Source: Alistipes provencensis
Lineage (GTDB): Bacteria; Bacteroidota; Bacteroidia; Bacteroidales; Rikenellaceae
Assembly (NCBI RefSeq): GCF_900083545.1
Contig: NZ_LT559262.1
Span: forward strand, 782,397 to 846,396
Length of the DNA: 64,000 nt
Direction: 5' to 3'
Part shown: positions 7,374-13,735 of the stretch, one piece after another
Numbering within the stretch: position 1 is the stretch's first letter
How the letters are laid out: each line of letters starts with the position of its first letter
The notes under the pieces: model-generated
The model's input: the letters and a program-made list of their open reading frames with translations, nothing else
Databases searched by the model: none
Told to the model about the DNA's origin: nothing
Position numbers and translations under genes: made by a program

Positions 7374-8315
7374 ATGTCCTATAAGCCGCCATATACGATT
7401 ACACCGAAGATTACGAATTTGGTTGCACAGATCAGCGAAACAATCGGCAGCTACTATGCGCATGAAAATCTGCGCTTGCATCGGGTTAATCGGATCAAGA
7501 CGATTCACGGGACGCTGGCTATCGAGGGCAACACGCTTTCGACGGAGCAGGTCACGGCTGTATTGGAGGGAAAACCCGTCGTTGCTTCTATTAACGAGGT
7601 GCAGGAGGTGCGCAACGCCCTTAAAGCGTATGAGTTGCTTGACACGCTCGACCCCTGTAAAGTCGATGATCTGTTAAAGGCGCACGCCACGATGGAGGCG
7701 GGGTTGATCGACGAAATCGGTTGTTTCCGCAAAGGCGGTGCGGGTGTGGTGTCGGGGAAAACGGTTATCCATTATGCGCCCGATGCCGAACGTGTGCCGT
7801 TTCTCGTAAACAATTTGTTTGAGTGGTTGTGCACCACGGATGAACACCCGTTGATCGCAAGTTGCATCTTTCATTATGAGTTCGAGTTTATCCATCCGTT
7901 CGCGGACGGCAACGGTCGCACGGGACGATTGTGGCAGACCTTGATTTTGAGCAAGTGGCGGCCTATCTTTAAGAATCTGCCTATTGAGAATATCGTATAT
8001 AAGTATCAAAAGGAGTATTACCGAGCGATTGCCATAAGTGGTGGTAAAGAGGGATGCACACCTTTCGTCGAGTTTATTTTAGGGGTAATCGCGGAAACAT
8101 TGACTGCCCAAGAGCCTACCCGAATATCTACCCAAGAGATTATTCTCTCGGAAATTCAGAAGAATCCTAAAATTACTCGGAACGAATTGTCGCTGATTGT
8201 CGGTATTTCTCCCGATGGGGTTAAATATCACCTGCAAAAACTTACCAAATCGGGTATTCTCCAAAGGGTTGGGGCTACCCGTTTCGGAGAGTGGGTTGTC
8301 TGTAAGAAAAAATGA
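7374..8315 (+). CDS. Fic family protein (AMP-transferase type) with C-terminal winged helix
   Basis: A 313-aa Fic/DOC protein. The active-site motif HPFADGNGRTGR is complete (His174 to Arg185), which in this family supports nucleotide (usually AMP) transfer to a target hydroxyl. An N-terminal inhibitory-helix motif TLAIEGN (47-53, Glu51) makes it a class II, self-inhibited Fic. The N-terminal Fic_N region precedes it, and a winged-helix DNA-binding domain occupies about 252-312 (ITRNELSLIVGISPDGVKYHL). Such proteins may regulate themselves transcriptionally, and TACCC repeats occur at the promoter. No separate antitoxin gene is adjacent. The target is unknown. It converges on the helicase-like gene, with palindrome 3 in between. 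Confidence 0.93.
   Translation: MSYKPPYTITPKITNLVAQISETIGSYYAHENLRLHRVNRIKTIHGTLAIEGNTLSTEQVTAVLEGKPVVASINEVQEVRNALKAYELLDTLDPCKVDDLLKAHATMEAGLIDEIGCFRKGGAGVVSGKTVIHYAPDAERVPFLVNNLFEWLCTTDEHPLIASCIFHYEFEFIHPFADGNGRTGRLWQTLILSKWRPIFKNLPIENIVYKYQKEYYRAIAISGGKEGCTPFVEFILGVIAETLTAQEPTRISTQEIILSEIQKNPKITRNELSLIVGISPDGVKYHLQKLTKSGILQRVGATRFGEWVVCKKK
8105..8140 (+). repeat. Second 12-bp TACCC-type array inside the Fic gene
   Basis: TGCCCAAGAGCC, TACCCGAATATC and TACCCAAGAGAT run in tandem with 12-bp phase. They match the core and spacing of the promoter array at 7302-7334. The repeat encodes TAQEPTRISTQE in the linker before the winged helix, so coding constraint could explain part of the similarity. 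Confidence 0.4.
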
Positions 8316-8317
8316 CA

Positions 8318-8372
8318 AGGACAAACATTGTCAAGGGGTATGAATTATAGACCCCTTGTCAATGTCTGTCCT
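8318..8372. repeat. Dispersed palindrome 3 of 5
   Basis: The most regular copy: 22-base arms AGGACAAACATTGTCAAGG... and ...CCTTGTCAATGTCTGTCCT pair with only two mismatches around TATGAATTATAG. It lies between the convergent Fic and helicase-like genes and, with a T run on the minus strand, could terminate both. Confidence 0.85.
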
Positions 8373-8386
8373 CTGTCTATCAGTCT

Positions 8387-10162
8387 CTAAAACTCGAACT
8401 TCTTCCGTCCGAACTTAAAGGCCCTTACTCCTCCCTGCTTGCAGTCCTCCAGTTCGAAGAATAAGCCGATGACCTTTCGATCCACTCGCCCCTCGAACGG
8501 GATGCCGTTGTCGGAAATCAACTGCCGCATAAAAGTATTGACCTCGTTGACGGGAACAATATCGTCCGTATGGAATCGACCATAAACGGCCTGCTGCATT
8601 TTCTCGGAGGTCAGCAGCCGATTTTCGGCATCACAGCCCAATGCGGCTTCTATCTTGCGTCTGTCATATCCTAATGTTTCGATACGTTTTGCTCCGAGTT
8701 GCATGAAGGCTTTCACCATCACGCTGAATTCATCCCCTAACTCCTCCATCAGATAGGATGCTTCGGCATCGGGCTTGTCTTCTGTCAGTCTGGTAAGTTG
8801 TGCCGTTACCTCTTGCCACAACTCTTTTGCGTTCAATCTTCCCGATTGCCTGCGCAGACGGTCTTTGTCTGTAACGGGGGCTTTGTAATGGTGTATCTTC
8901 GTATGGAAAGGCGCATCTGTGTAAGCCGCCTCCAATGCGGAGGGAGATTGATAATATCCGCTGATTTTCTCGTCCTCCCATGCGTTATCCCACATAAAGT
9001 GATTACGCTTGTCATCACGGGTAATAAACCTTTTATAATCCATCCCACCAATAGCTTGTAATAATGTTTCCCGTTCTATGTCGTTTTCGGTCTTAATGGC
9101 CGCTACCTGCTTGTAGATATTCTCGGCGCTTGTCAGTTGGTGATTGAGCGCTTCACGGGATATACAGGGCAGGCTGTCGCTCGTATTCGTTATATGGTAT
9201 GCCTGCGCCACGCCGTTACGGAACCGCCCGATAGCCTGCACGACCTCCGTCTGCGGGTCTATCATCGAATAAGGGGCGCGAAATACGTCCGTCAGCACAA
9301 TGACATTCGGTTGGTAGTCCAACTTGATGTCCACCGCCGAATAGAAGCGGCTGGTGAAGAAATTGACCTCGGCCAATTCCATAAGGTTGTCGCTCACCTC
9401 TGAAAAATCTTGTCTTTTGAGTTTCTTGACACTTTTTTCGCTACAAAAGACTTTGCACCGTCCTTGCAGTTTGAGTGTTTGAATAAGGCTCAATGTGGTG
9501 TCTGTGGAGTTCAGAAAAATGCAGGTTTTTTCGTTCACCCTGTTGAACCGCGCCAGCAGAATCCGCAATACCCTGACCGTATTATTGGTAATGCAAACCG
9601 TTAGCGGCTGTCGATAGTCGTAAGTCGGGACAATACGCAACATTTCGAAACCCTGCTCTGCAAAACGCGGGTCGGAGGGAATGATGGGCGTTGCTGAAAC
9701 CATTGCCTTGTTCTTGAACCTGAAAAAGTCCTCCACGGGCAGGTAAATGTCACCTCGGTAGCCTACATCCTGTATTGTTTTTTCGCACTCGTCGAACAGC
9801 AGGAAATAATCCTCGAATATCGGGGTGTCTGTTTCGTACATGGCAGGCAGTACCTTTTTATCGAAGCCCTCGGGCGTCGTGATAATCTTGCGGTAACCGT
9901 CGGATTCTCCTGCGAGATAGGCTTTCACATCCTCTTTGCTCGTTCCCTCGTACACGGCAAAGAGGAACGAATGTTGAGCCTTTTTCCCGACGATCACGGG
10001 TACATTCGGCTCGATGATAATGGAATTACGGGCGGCATTAATCTCCAATGTCGTTGCGCCGCAACCTGTCATTGTTTTGTTAAGGATGGTGTTCGTCGGA
10101 ATCTCTTTAATTACGTCCGAGAGCCACTCTCCCTTTTTGATATTTAATTCTTTACGAATCAT
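8387..10162 (-). CDS. SF2 helicase-like protein without the Walker A lysine
   Basis: A 591-aa protein with the layout of a superfamily 2 helicase: motif I-like TGCGATT (32-38), motif II DECE (124-127), motif III SATP (156-159) and motif VI QAIGRFR (309-315). Motif I reads GATT where GKT/S is expected, so the phosphate-binding lysine is absent. The rest of the core appears intact, suggesting a family-specific variant and not decay. The C-terminal third (about 400-591) has no domain I recognise. It may act in replication or maintenance of the element, or in defence. The gene upstream (10217-10732) is on the same strand 54 bp away and may be co-transcribed. Confidence 0.75.
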   Translation of the reverse strand: MIRKELNIKKGEWLSDVIKEIPTNTILNKTMTGCGATTLEINAARNSIIIEPNVPVIVGKKAQHSFLFAVYEGTSKEDVKAYLAGESDGYRKIITTPEGFDKKVLPAMYETDTPIFEDYFLLFDECEKTIQDVGYRGDIYLPVEDFFRFKNKAMVSATPIIPSDPRFAEQGFEMLRIVPTYDYRQPLTVCITNNTVRVLRILLARFNRVNEKTCIFLNSTDTTLSLIQTLKLQGRCKVFCSEKSVKKLKRQDFSEVSDNLMELAEVNFFTSRFYSAVDIKLDYQPNVIVLTDVFRAPYSMIDPQTEVVQAIGRFRNGVAQAYHITNTSDSLPCISREALNHQLTSAENIYKQVAAIKTENDIERETLLQAIGGMDYKRFITRDDKRNHFMWDNAWEDEKISGYYQSPSALEAAYTDAPFHTKIHHYKAPVTDKDRLRRQSGRLNAKELWQEVTAQLTRLTEDKPDAEASYLMEELGDEFSVMVKAFMQLGAKRIETLGYDRRKIEAALGCDAENRLLTSEKMQQAVYGRFHTDDIVPVNEVNTFMRQLISDNGIPFEGRVDRKVIGLFFELEDCKQGGVRAFKFGRKKFEF

Positions 10163-10216
10163 TTTAAAAATTTATGGGAAGCGGGCGGTGAGCCCGCTCC
10201 CCTGTTATACATTTGG

Positions 10217-10732
10217 TTATTCGAAAATTGCGGTTATATCCGTCATCGCCTCTGCGGGCATGATAACTTTTCCATTGGGAAATAGGTACTTGCGTACAAG
10301 ATACCCATTGCCGTTGGGGGTTTCGACATATTCTTCTCGCTGCCTGCGGGTATGCTGGCTGACTTCTTTTTCCATTTCGGTCAGCCACTCGTGCTGGTTG
10401 CAGTTCGCGCTCTCTGCGGAATACTCCGCGATTTCGGGTAATTCCTTGCCTTGCAAGACTGCCAGCAGGTAGTTCCATACATGAGGGTTGAGCAGGATTT
10501 TACCCTGTAACTCGGTCTTGCCCTTACGCAGACCCACCCATGCGTATTTGTTTCCTGCCACATCTACGCGCGGAGTTAAAATCAGTAAGTCGATTCCGTG
10601 TGTAACGGCTTTCTGTACGGTTTGCACCATTGTCTGATTGTTGCCCGATTTCATCGTTACGATGCGACGAGCCTTTTTCTGAATATTATCGGCAGCCGCC
10701 TGCTGCTTTTCGTTAATGTTAGAATAATTCAT
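10217..10732 (-). CDS. Hypothetical 171-aa protein of element B
   Basis: A soluble protein beginning MNYSNINEKQQAAADNIQKK, with a mixed alpha/beta look (GIDLLILTPRVDVAGNKYAWVGLRKG). No signal peptide, membrane segment or known motif is visible. It lies 54 bp upstream of the helicase-like gene on the same strand and probably shares its operon; a terminator (10855-10892) separates it from the gene behind. Function unknown. A role as partner of the helicase-like protein is a guess from position only. Confidence 0.7.
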   Translation of the reverse strand: MNYSNINEKQQAAADNIQKKARRIVTMKSGNNQTMVQTVQKAVTHGIDLLILTPRVDVAGNKYAWVGLRKGKTELQGKILLNPHVWNYLLAVLQGKELPEIAEYSAESANCNQHEWLTEMEKEVSQHTRRQREEYVETPNGNGYLVRKYLFPNGKVIMPAEAMTDITAIFE

Positions 10733-10854
10733 TTGTTATTTAAATTTTATTTTGCCTCCACTTGCTTGGGCGTTCGGCTTGCTCCCGTAACCTTTTAGCT
10801 GGCCAGCGTGTTTGATTACAGTCACAAATGTCCCACTTTCTACGGGCAAAAAAG

Positions 10855-10892
10855 AGAAAGAATAGGCAGCGAAAATGCTACCTATTCTTTCT
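10855..10892 (-). terminator. Intrinsic terminator of the 10916 gene
   Basis: Stem AGAAAGAATAGG-AGC (10855-10870) with its complement (10877-10892) and a 6-base loop, one mismatch. CTCTTTTTTG follows on the minus strand. Confidence 0.8.
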
Positions 10893-10915
10893 AAAATCGG
10901 GGTATGTAAATCAGT

Positions 10916-11848
10916 CTACAGCAAATCGTCGAAGCGCGTATTGTGCAATGGGCGGCGTAATGCTTTTTCTAACTCGGCGCGTTCTGCTTCATTCATTTCC
11001 GAATAGCTCATTGGTGTAAAGCGGGGCTTTTTATCCATTTTCAGCATATATTTAATGCGTCCTGCTACCAACTGTTCATCGACCGCTTCGTCTTCGGTAA
11101 TCATATCGAGATGACAGAGGTAGTTGGTAATGATTTTACATAGTCCTGTGCTGGTGGCTTTCTTATCTTTGGCGGCATCTTTGAACATTGCATATGTCCC
11201 GTATATGATGCAGTCGGCAATGGGATTGGACGATGTACGGCCTGCTTTCTGATAACGTTTCAGTTCGCGGCGGGCATCTTCGGCGGAATGGATGTTACCT
11301 AAATGTTCTTTGCAGTAATTCGATAAGGCAGAGCGCAACATCCAATTACTGTAATTCGGAATGATGATTTTACGGTGAAAATTCTTTACACCTTTATTGA
11401 TGGTAAGAATTATTTCGTTTGTCATTTTGGAGCGGACGGGCGTTTCTTGACAGAACAGGTAGAGTTCCAGCAATTCTCTGCGCATGGTTTGATGGTAATA
11501 TTCTCCTATATCCATCAGGTCGCTGAAATCGTCTCCTTCCGCTTGTTCTTTTATCTCGGCTCGGAGAAAGGCGCAGTCTAAAAACTTAAAGACCCAAAGG
11601 AGCATTTCTCTTTCGTCGTCTGATATCGGTTCGATATATTTTGCGATTGTTTTATCTTCATCAAAAAGACGATCGAAAAGTAATATTTCCGTTCGGAAGA
11701 AGATTGTTACAAACTCTTCTTTCTGAAAGGGAATGGCTTCATAGAAATACGGGGCATCCATTCCATAATACTTTTTTGTGTAATACAGCACTCGCTGGAA
11801 TGTTTCCCAATCCATATCGTATTGGAGCAGTCTTGTGTTCTCGTCCAT
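10916..11848 (-). CDS. Hypothetical 310-aa protein of element B
   Basis: The start MDENTRLLQYDMDWETF at 11848 is chosen because a -7 box TATATTTG lies 22-29 bases upstream (11870-11877); an ATG 24 bases further up would leave almost no leader. The protein is soluble, charged and probably all-helical, with no signal peptide or motif I recognise. It has its own promoter and terminator, so it is a single-gene unit. It is bracketed by palindromes 4 and 3 together with the helicase-like operon. Function unknown. Confidence 0.72.
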   Translation of the reverse strand: MDENTRLLQYDMDWETFQRVLYYTKKYYGMDAPYFYEAIPFQKEEFVTIFFRTEILLFDRLFDEDKTIAKYIEPISDDEREMLLWVFKFLDCAFLRAEIKEQAEGDDFSDLMDIGEYYHQTMRRELLELYLFCQETPVRSKMTNEIILTINKGVKNFHRKIIIPNYSNWMLRSALSNYCKEHLGNIHSAEDARRELKRYQKAGRTSSNPIADCIIYGTYAMFKDAAKDKKATSTGLCKIITNYLCHLDMITEDEAVDEQLVAGRIKYMLKMDKKPRFTPMSYSEMNEAERAELEKALRRPLHNTRFDDLL

Positions 11849-11869
11849 AATTTTAGGAGTTAGATAACC

Positions 11870-11877
11870 CAAATATA
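11870..11877 (-). promoter_or_regulatory. -7 promoter box of the 11848 gene
   Basis: TATATTTG on the minus strand fits the Bacteroidetes TAnnTTTG consensus, 22 bases before the chosen start codon. Confidence 0.6.
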
Positions 11878-11891
11878 CGAAAAAAGAAAAA

Positions 11892-11922
11892 AAGGATTAC
11901 CCGCACAACGCAGATAATCCTT
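11892..11922. terminator. Hairpin between palindrome 4 and the 11848 gene promoter
   Basis: Stem AAGGATTA/TAATCCTT (11892-11899 / 11915-11922). On the minus strand it is followed by CCTTTTTTTCTTTTTT, so it can stop transcription coming from the integrase side. Confidence 0.65.
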
Positions 11923-11933
11923 AAATGAAAAGG

Positions 11934-11988
11934 AGGACAGACATTGCCAAAGGGGCTTAAATATAGACCCCTCGTCCAAGTCTGTCCT
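11934..11988. repeat. Dispersed palindrome 4 of 5
   Basis: Left arm 11934-11955 (AGGACAGACATTGCCAAAGG) and right arm 11968-11988, with loop TTAAATATAGA. Pairing is less regular than in copy 3 but the outer GGACAGAC/GTCTGTCC and inner GGGG/CCCC cores are kept. Only 40 bases separate it from copy 5, with no gene between. Confidence 0.75.
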
Positions 11989-12028
11989 TGTCTTTTATGA
12001 ACTGTTGATGCTGGTTGAGCAGAGAGTG

Positions 12029-12083
12029 AGGACAGACATTGTAAAAGGGTTTATCTTTTAGACCCCTTTACAAAGTTTGTCCT
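12029..12083. repeat. Dispersed palindrome 5 of 5
   Basis: Arms AGGACAGACATTGTAAAAGG and its near complement around TTATCTTTTAGA, ending ten bases before the integrase B stop codon region. Unlike the other copies it has no T tract on the minus strand, so a purely terminator role is doubtful. Confidence 0.75.
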
Positions 12084-12092
12084 TGCTCCTCT

Positions 12093-13295
12093 CTACAATA
12101 AATGTTGCATGGCCGCATCTATCTGCGAGTTCTCAAAGCTATCGAGGTAGATTTGCGTGGTGGATAGGTCGGAATGTCCCAGCGATTCGGAAATGAGGGC
12201 TACGCTAACACCTGACCGTTTTAAGACTGTGGCGTAAGTATGGCGGGCTACATAAGTCGTTAGTGGCGTATGCAGTCCGATTTCCTCACTCAACTCGTGC
12301 AGGCGTTTGTTGACGTGCTTCAACGTTTTCTTAACACGTTCCAAGATTTGCTTTTCGGTCGTGTGTACGTTGCGGTCAAGGATTGGGAAGATATAATCTT
12401 CCTCCACTTGGTCGGTGCGGTACTTGTCGATAATCTCCTGTGCCTGTTCCGTAAGGCAGCAGTTCATCATCTTACCTGTCTTGCGTCTTGCATAGTAGAT
12501 TCTGCCATTGTCGATGTCCCCGTATGTCAGCAGGGCAATATCTTTGAAATTGATTCCAGCCATGAAATACGAGAACAGAAAGATGTCCTTTGCAAGTTGG
12601 GTATAAAAGTCCCTGTCCGATAAATCCAATTCAATCAGTTTGTGGATGTCCTCTTTCGTAATGGCCCGTTTGCGTGTATTCGTCCATAGGCTTCCTACCT
12701 TGAATTGCTGAAAAGGATTCGATTTAGGCACGAATACACCCTCTGAAACAGCCTTATTATAGACCGCTTTCAGTACGCTGAACTTGGTGGCAAGGCTGTT
12801 ATTGACATTGCCACGCTGACGCAGGAAGATTTCAAATTCCCTTAAATAAGTCAAATCCAACTCCTCAAAGCGCATATTGACAGAGCGGAAATGAGACATA
12901 AGAGCAAGGGTTACCTTATGCTTACTTGCTGAACCATACTTTTCGACCTTTTCCAGCCTGTCTATTATCTGCTTGAAATAATCGCCTACCGTACAATCCA
13001 TACGTTTACCCACCGTTTCAAATAACGTTTCAAAGGTTACGGGAATTTCAAGGGCTTCCAGTTTCTTGATTTTCTTCTCGTATTCTTTAATTTTAGCTGT
13101 TATCTGAAACTGAATATCATCCCTATCGGGGCAATTATCCGTTACCTTTTGTGCTTCTGTGTCCCAATATTCACGGGCTACCGAAACGCCTAAACCGACC
13201 GATTTCCGACGGTTATCATGGAAGAAAAGCAGGCATAAAGGGCTGGTGTTGTTCTTATAGATTACATCCTTGCGGAGTATTACTCTGAAAATCAT
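12093..13295 (-). CDS. Tyrosine recombinase / integrase of element B
   Basis: A 400-aa recombinase: arm-binding domain (about 1-90), SAM-like domain (about 100-200) and catalytic domain (about 210-395). Lys272, Arg351-His352, Gly373-His374 and nucleophile Tyr383 are present. The first catalytic arginine region reads AGINFKD (246-252), without arginine, and the HxxRH histidine is Tyr348. Both departures are tolerated in Bacteroidetes integrases related to those of conjugative transposons. It starts 191 bp from tRNA-Gly copy 2 and reads away from it, so it most likely uses that gene as att site. The three CAATGGGGAG-type repeats lie between its start codon and the att site. Confidence 0.93.
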   Translation of the reverse strand: MIFRVILRKDVIYKNNTSPLCLLFFHDNRRKSVGLGVSVAREYWDTEAQKVTDNCPDRDDIQFQITAKIKEYEKKIKKLEALEIPVTFETLFETVGKRMDCTVGDYFKQIIDRLEKVEKYGSASKHKVTLALMSHFRSVNMRFEELDLTYLREFEIFLRQRGNVNNSLATKFSVLKAVYNKAVSEGVFVPKSNPFQQFKVGSLWTNTRKRAITKEDIHKLIELDLSDRDFYTQLAKDIFLFSYFMAGINFKDIALLTYGDIDNGRIYYARRKTGKMMNCCLTEQAQEIIDKYRTDQVEEDYIFPILDRNVHTTEKQILERVKKTLKHVNKRLHELSEEIGLHTPLTTYVARHTYATVLKRSGVSVALISESLGHSDLSTTQIYLDSFENSQIDAAMQHLL

Positions 13296-13334
13296 TGTTT
13301 TGCATCGTTAGATGCAGGAGAAAAGATATGTCTC

Positions 13335-13367
13335 CAATGGGGAGTTTAATGGAGAGGCAATGGGGAG
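13335..13367. repeat. Right-end direct repeats, probable recombinase arm sites
   Basis: CAATGGGGAG (13335-13344), TAATGGAGAG (13347-13356) and CAATGGGGAG (13358-13367) are spaced 12 and 11 bp, 40 bp upstream of the integrase start. They match the two left-end repeats at 2373-2393 in sequence, spacing and orientation. Confidence 0.6.
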
Positions 13368-13447
13368 GAAGAGCCGTAAAAAGGCCGTTTGGAAGCCATT
13401 TCGTGTTACACATCGGACGTCTGTAACACACGGCAGAAAAAGAAAAA

Positions 13448-13475
13448 CGAGCGATAATTCATTGATTATCACTCG
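13448..13475 (-). terminator. Terminator downstream of tRNA-Gly copy 2
   Basis: Stem CGAGYGATAAT/ATTATCGCTCG with a 6-base loop. On the minus strand it is followed by TTTTTCTTTTT. Confidence 0.8.
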
Positions 13476-13483
13476 CTTATCGT

Positions 13484-13564
13484 GAGCGGAAAACGGGACT
13501 CGGACCCGCGACCTCAACCTTGGCAAGGTTGCGCTCTACCAACTGAGCTATTTCCGCAATTTGC
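13484..13564. repeat. 81-bp direct repeat, attachment site (right copy)
   Basis: Exact copy of 2247-2327, marking the right boundary of element B. The DNA to its right is high-GC chromosome and carries the tRNA promoter, so this copy occupies the original chromosomal position. Confidence 0.85.
13486..13557 (-). tRNA. tRNA-Gly(GCC), copy 2 (native promoter)
   Basis: A 72-nt cloverleaf identical to copy 1, with anticodon GCC. It has a good -7 box 50 bases upstream (13607-13614) and a strong terminator downstream (13448-13475), so it is very likely the functional chromosomal gene. Confidence 0.95.
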
Positions 13565-13606
13565 TCCCACATTCCGGAAACCGTCGTTTCCTGCGTTTCG
13601 GGACTG

Positions 13607-13614
13607 CAAATATA
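13607..13614 (-). promoter_or_regulatory. -7 promoter box of tRNA-Gly
   Basis: TATATTTG on the minus strand, followed by C, matches TAnnTTTG 50 bases before the tRNA 5' end. Confidence 0.6.
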
Positions 13615-13667
13615 AAATGAAAAAAATTATTCTGCAAAATTTTCAGGCGTTTTTTGTCTTCGAACGA

Positions 13668-13699
13668 AACATCCCCGGCTCTCACGAACCGGGGATGTT
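13668..13699 (-). terminator. Terminator of the alpha-oxoamine synthase gene
   Basis: Stem AACATCCCCGG/CCGGGGATGTT (13668-13678 / 13689-13699). A second GC-rich hairpin (13710-13731) lies between it and the gene end. Confidence 0.65.
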
Positions 13700-13735
13700 C
13701 TATGCAGCAGGCAGGGCCGAAGCCCCTGCCCCGAA

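Larger units (their letters stand above)
2328..13564. mobile_element. Element B, 11.2-kb integrative element at tRNA-Gly
   Basis: It is bounded by the 81-bp direct repeats and carries an integrase next to the right att copy. Repeated CAATGGRGA motifs occur near both ends. The cargo is A+T-richer than the flanking chromosome: small unknown genes, a large surface lipoprotein, DUF6908-like and Fic genes, a helicase-like protein and two larger unknown genes. No relaxase, coupling protein or type IV secretion gene is seen. It may therefore be mobilised in trans (perhaps by element A) or be a satellite-like or immobile island. Confidence 0.75.

Noticed and set aside
2575..12083. Palindromes considered as integron attC sites or a CRISPR array
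   Set aside because: They lack the RYYYAAC/GTTRRRY core of attC, no integron-type integrase is seen, and spacing is irregular with whole genes between, unlike CRISPR.
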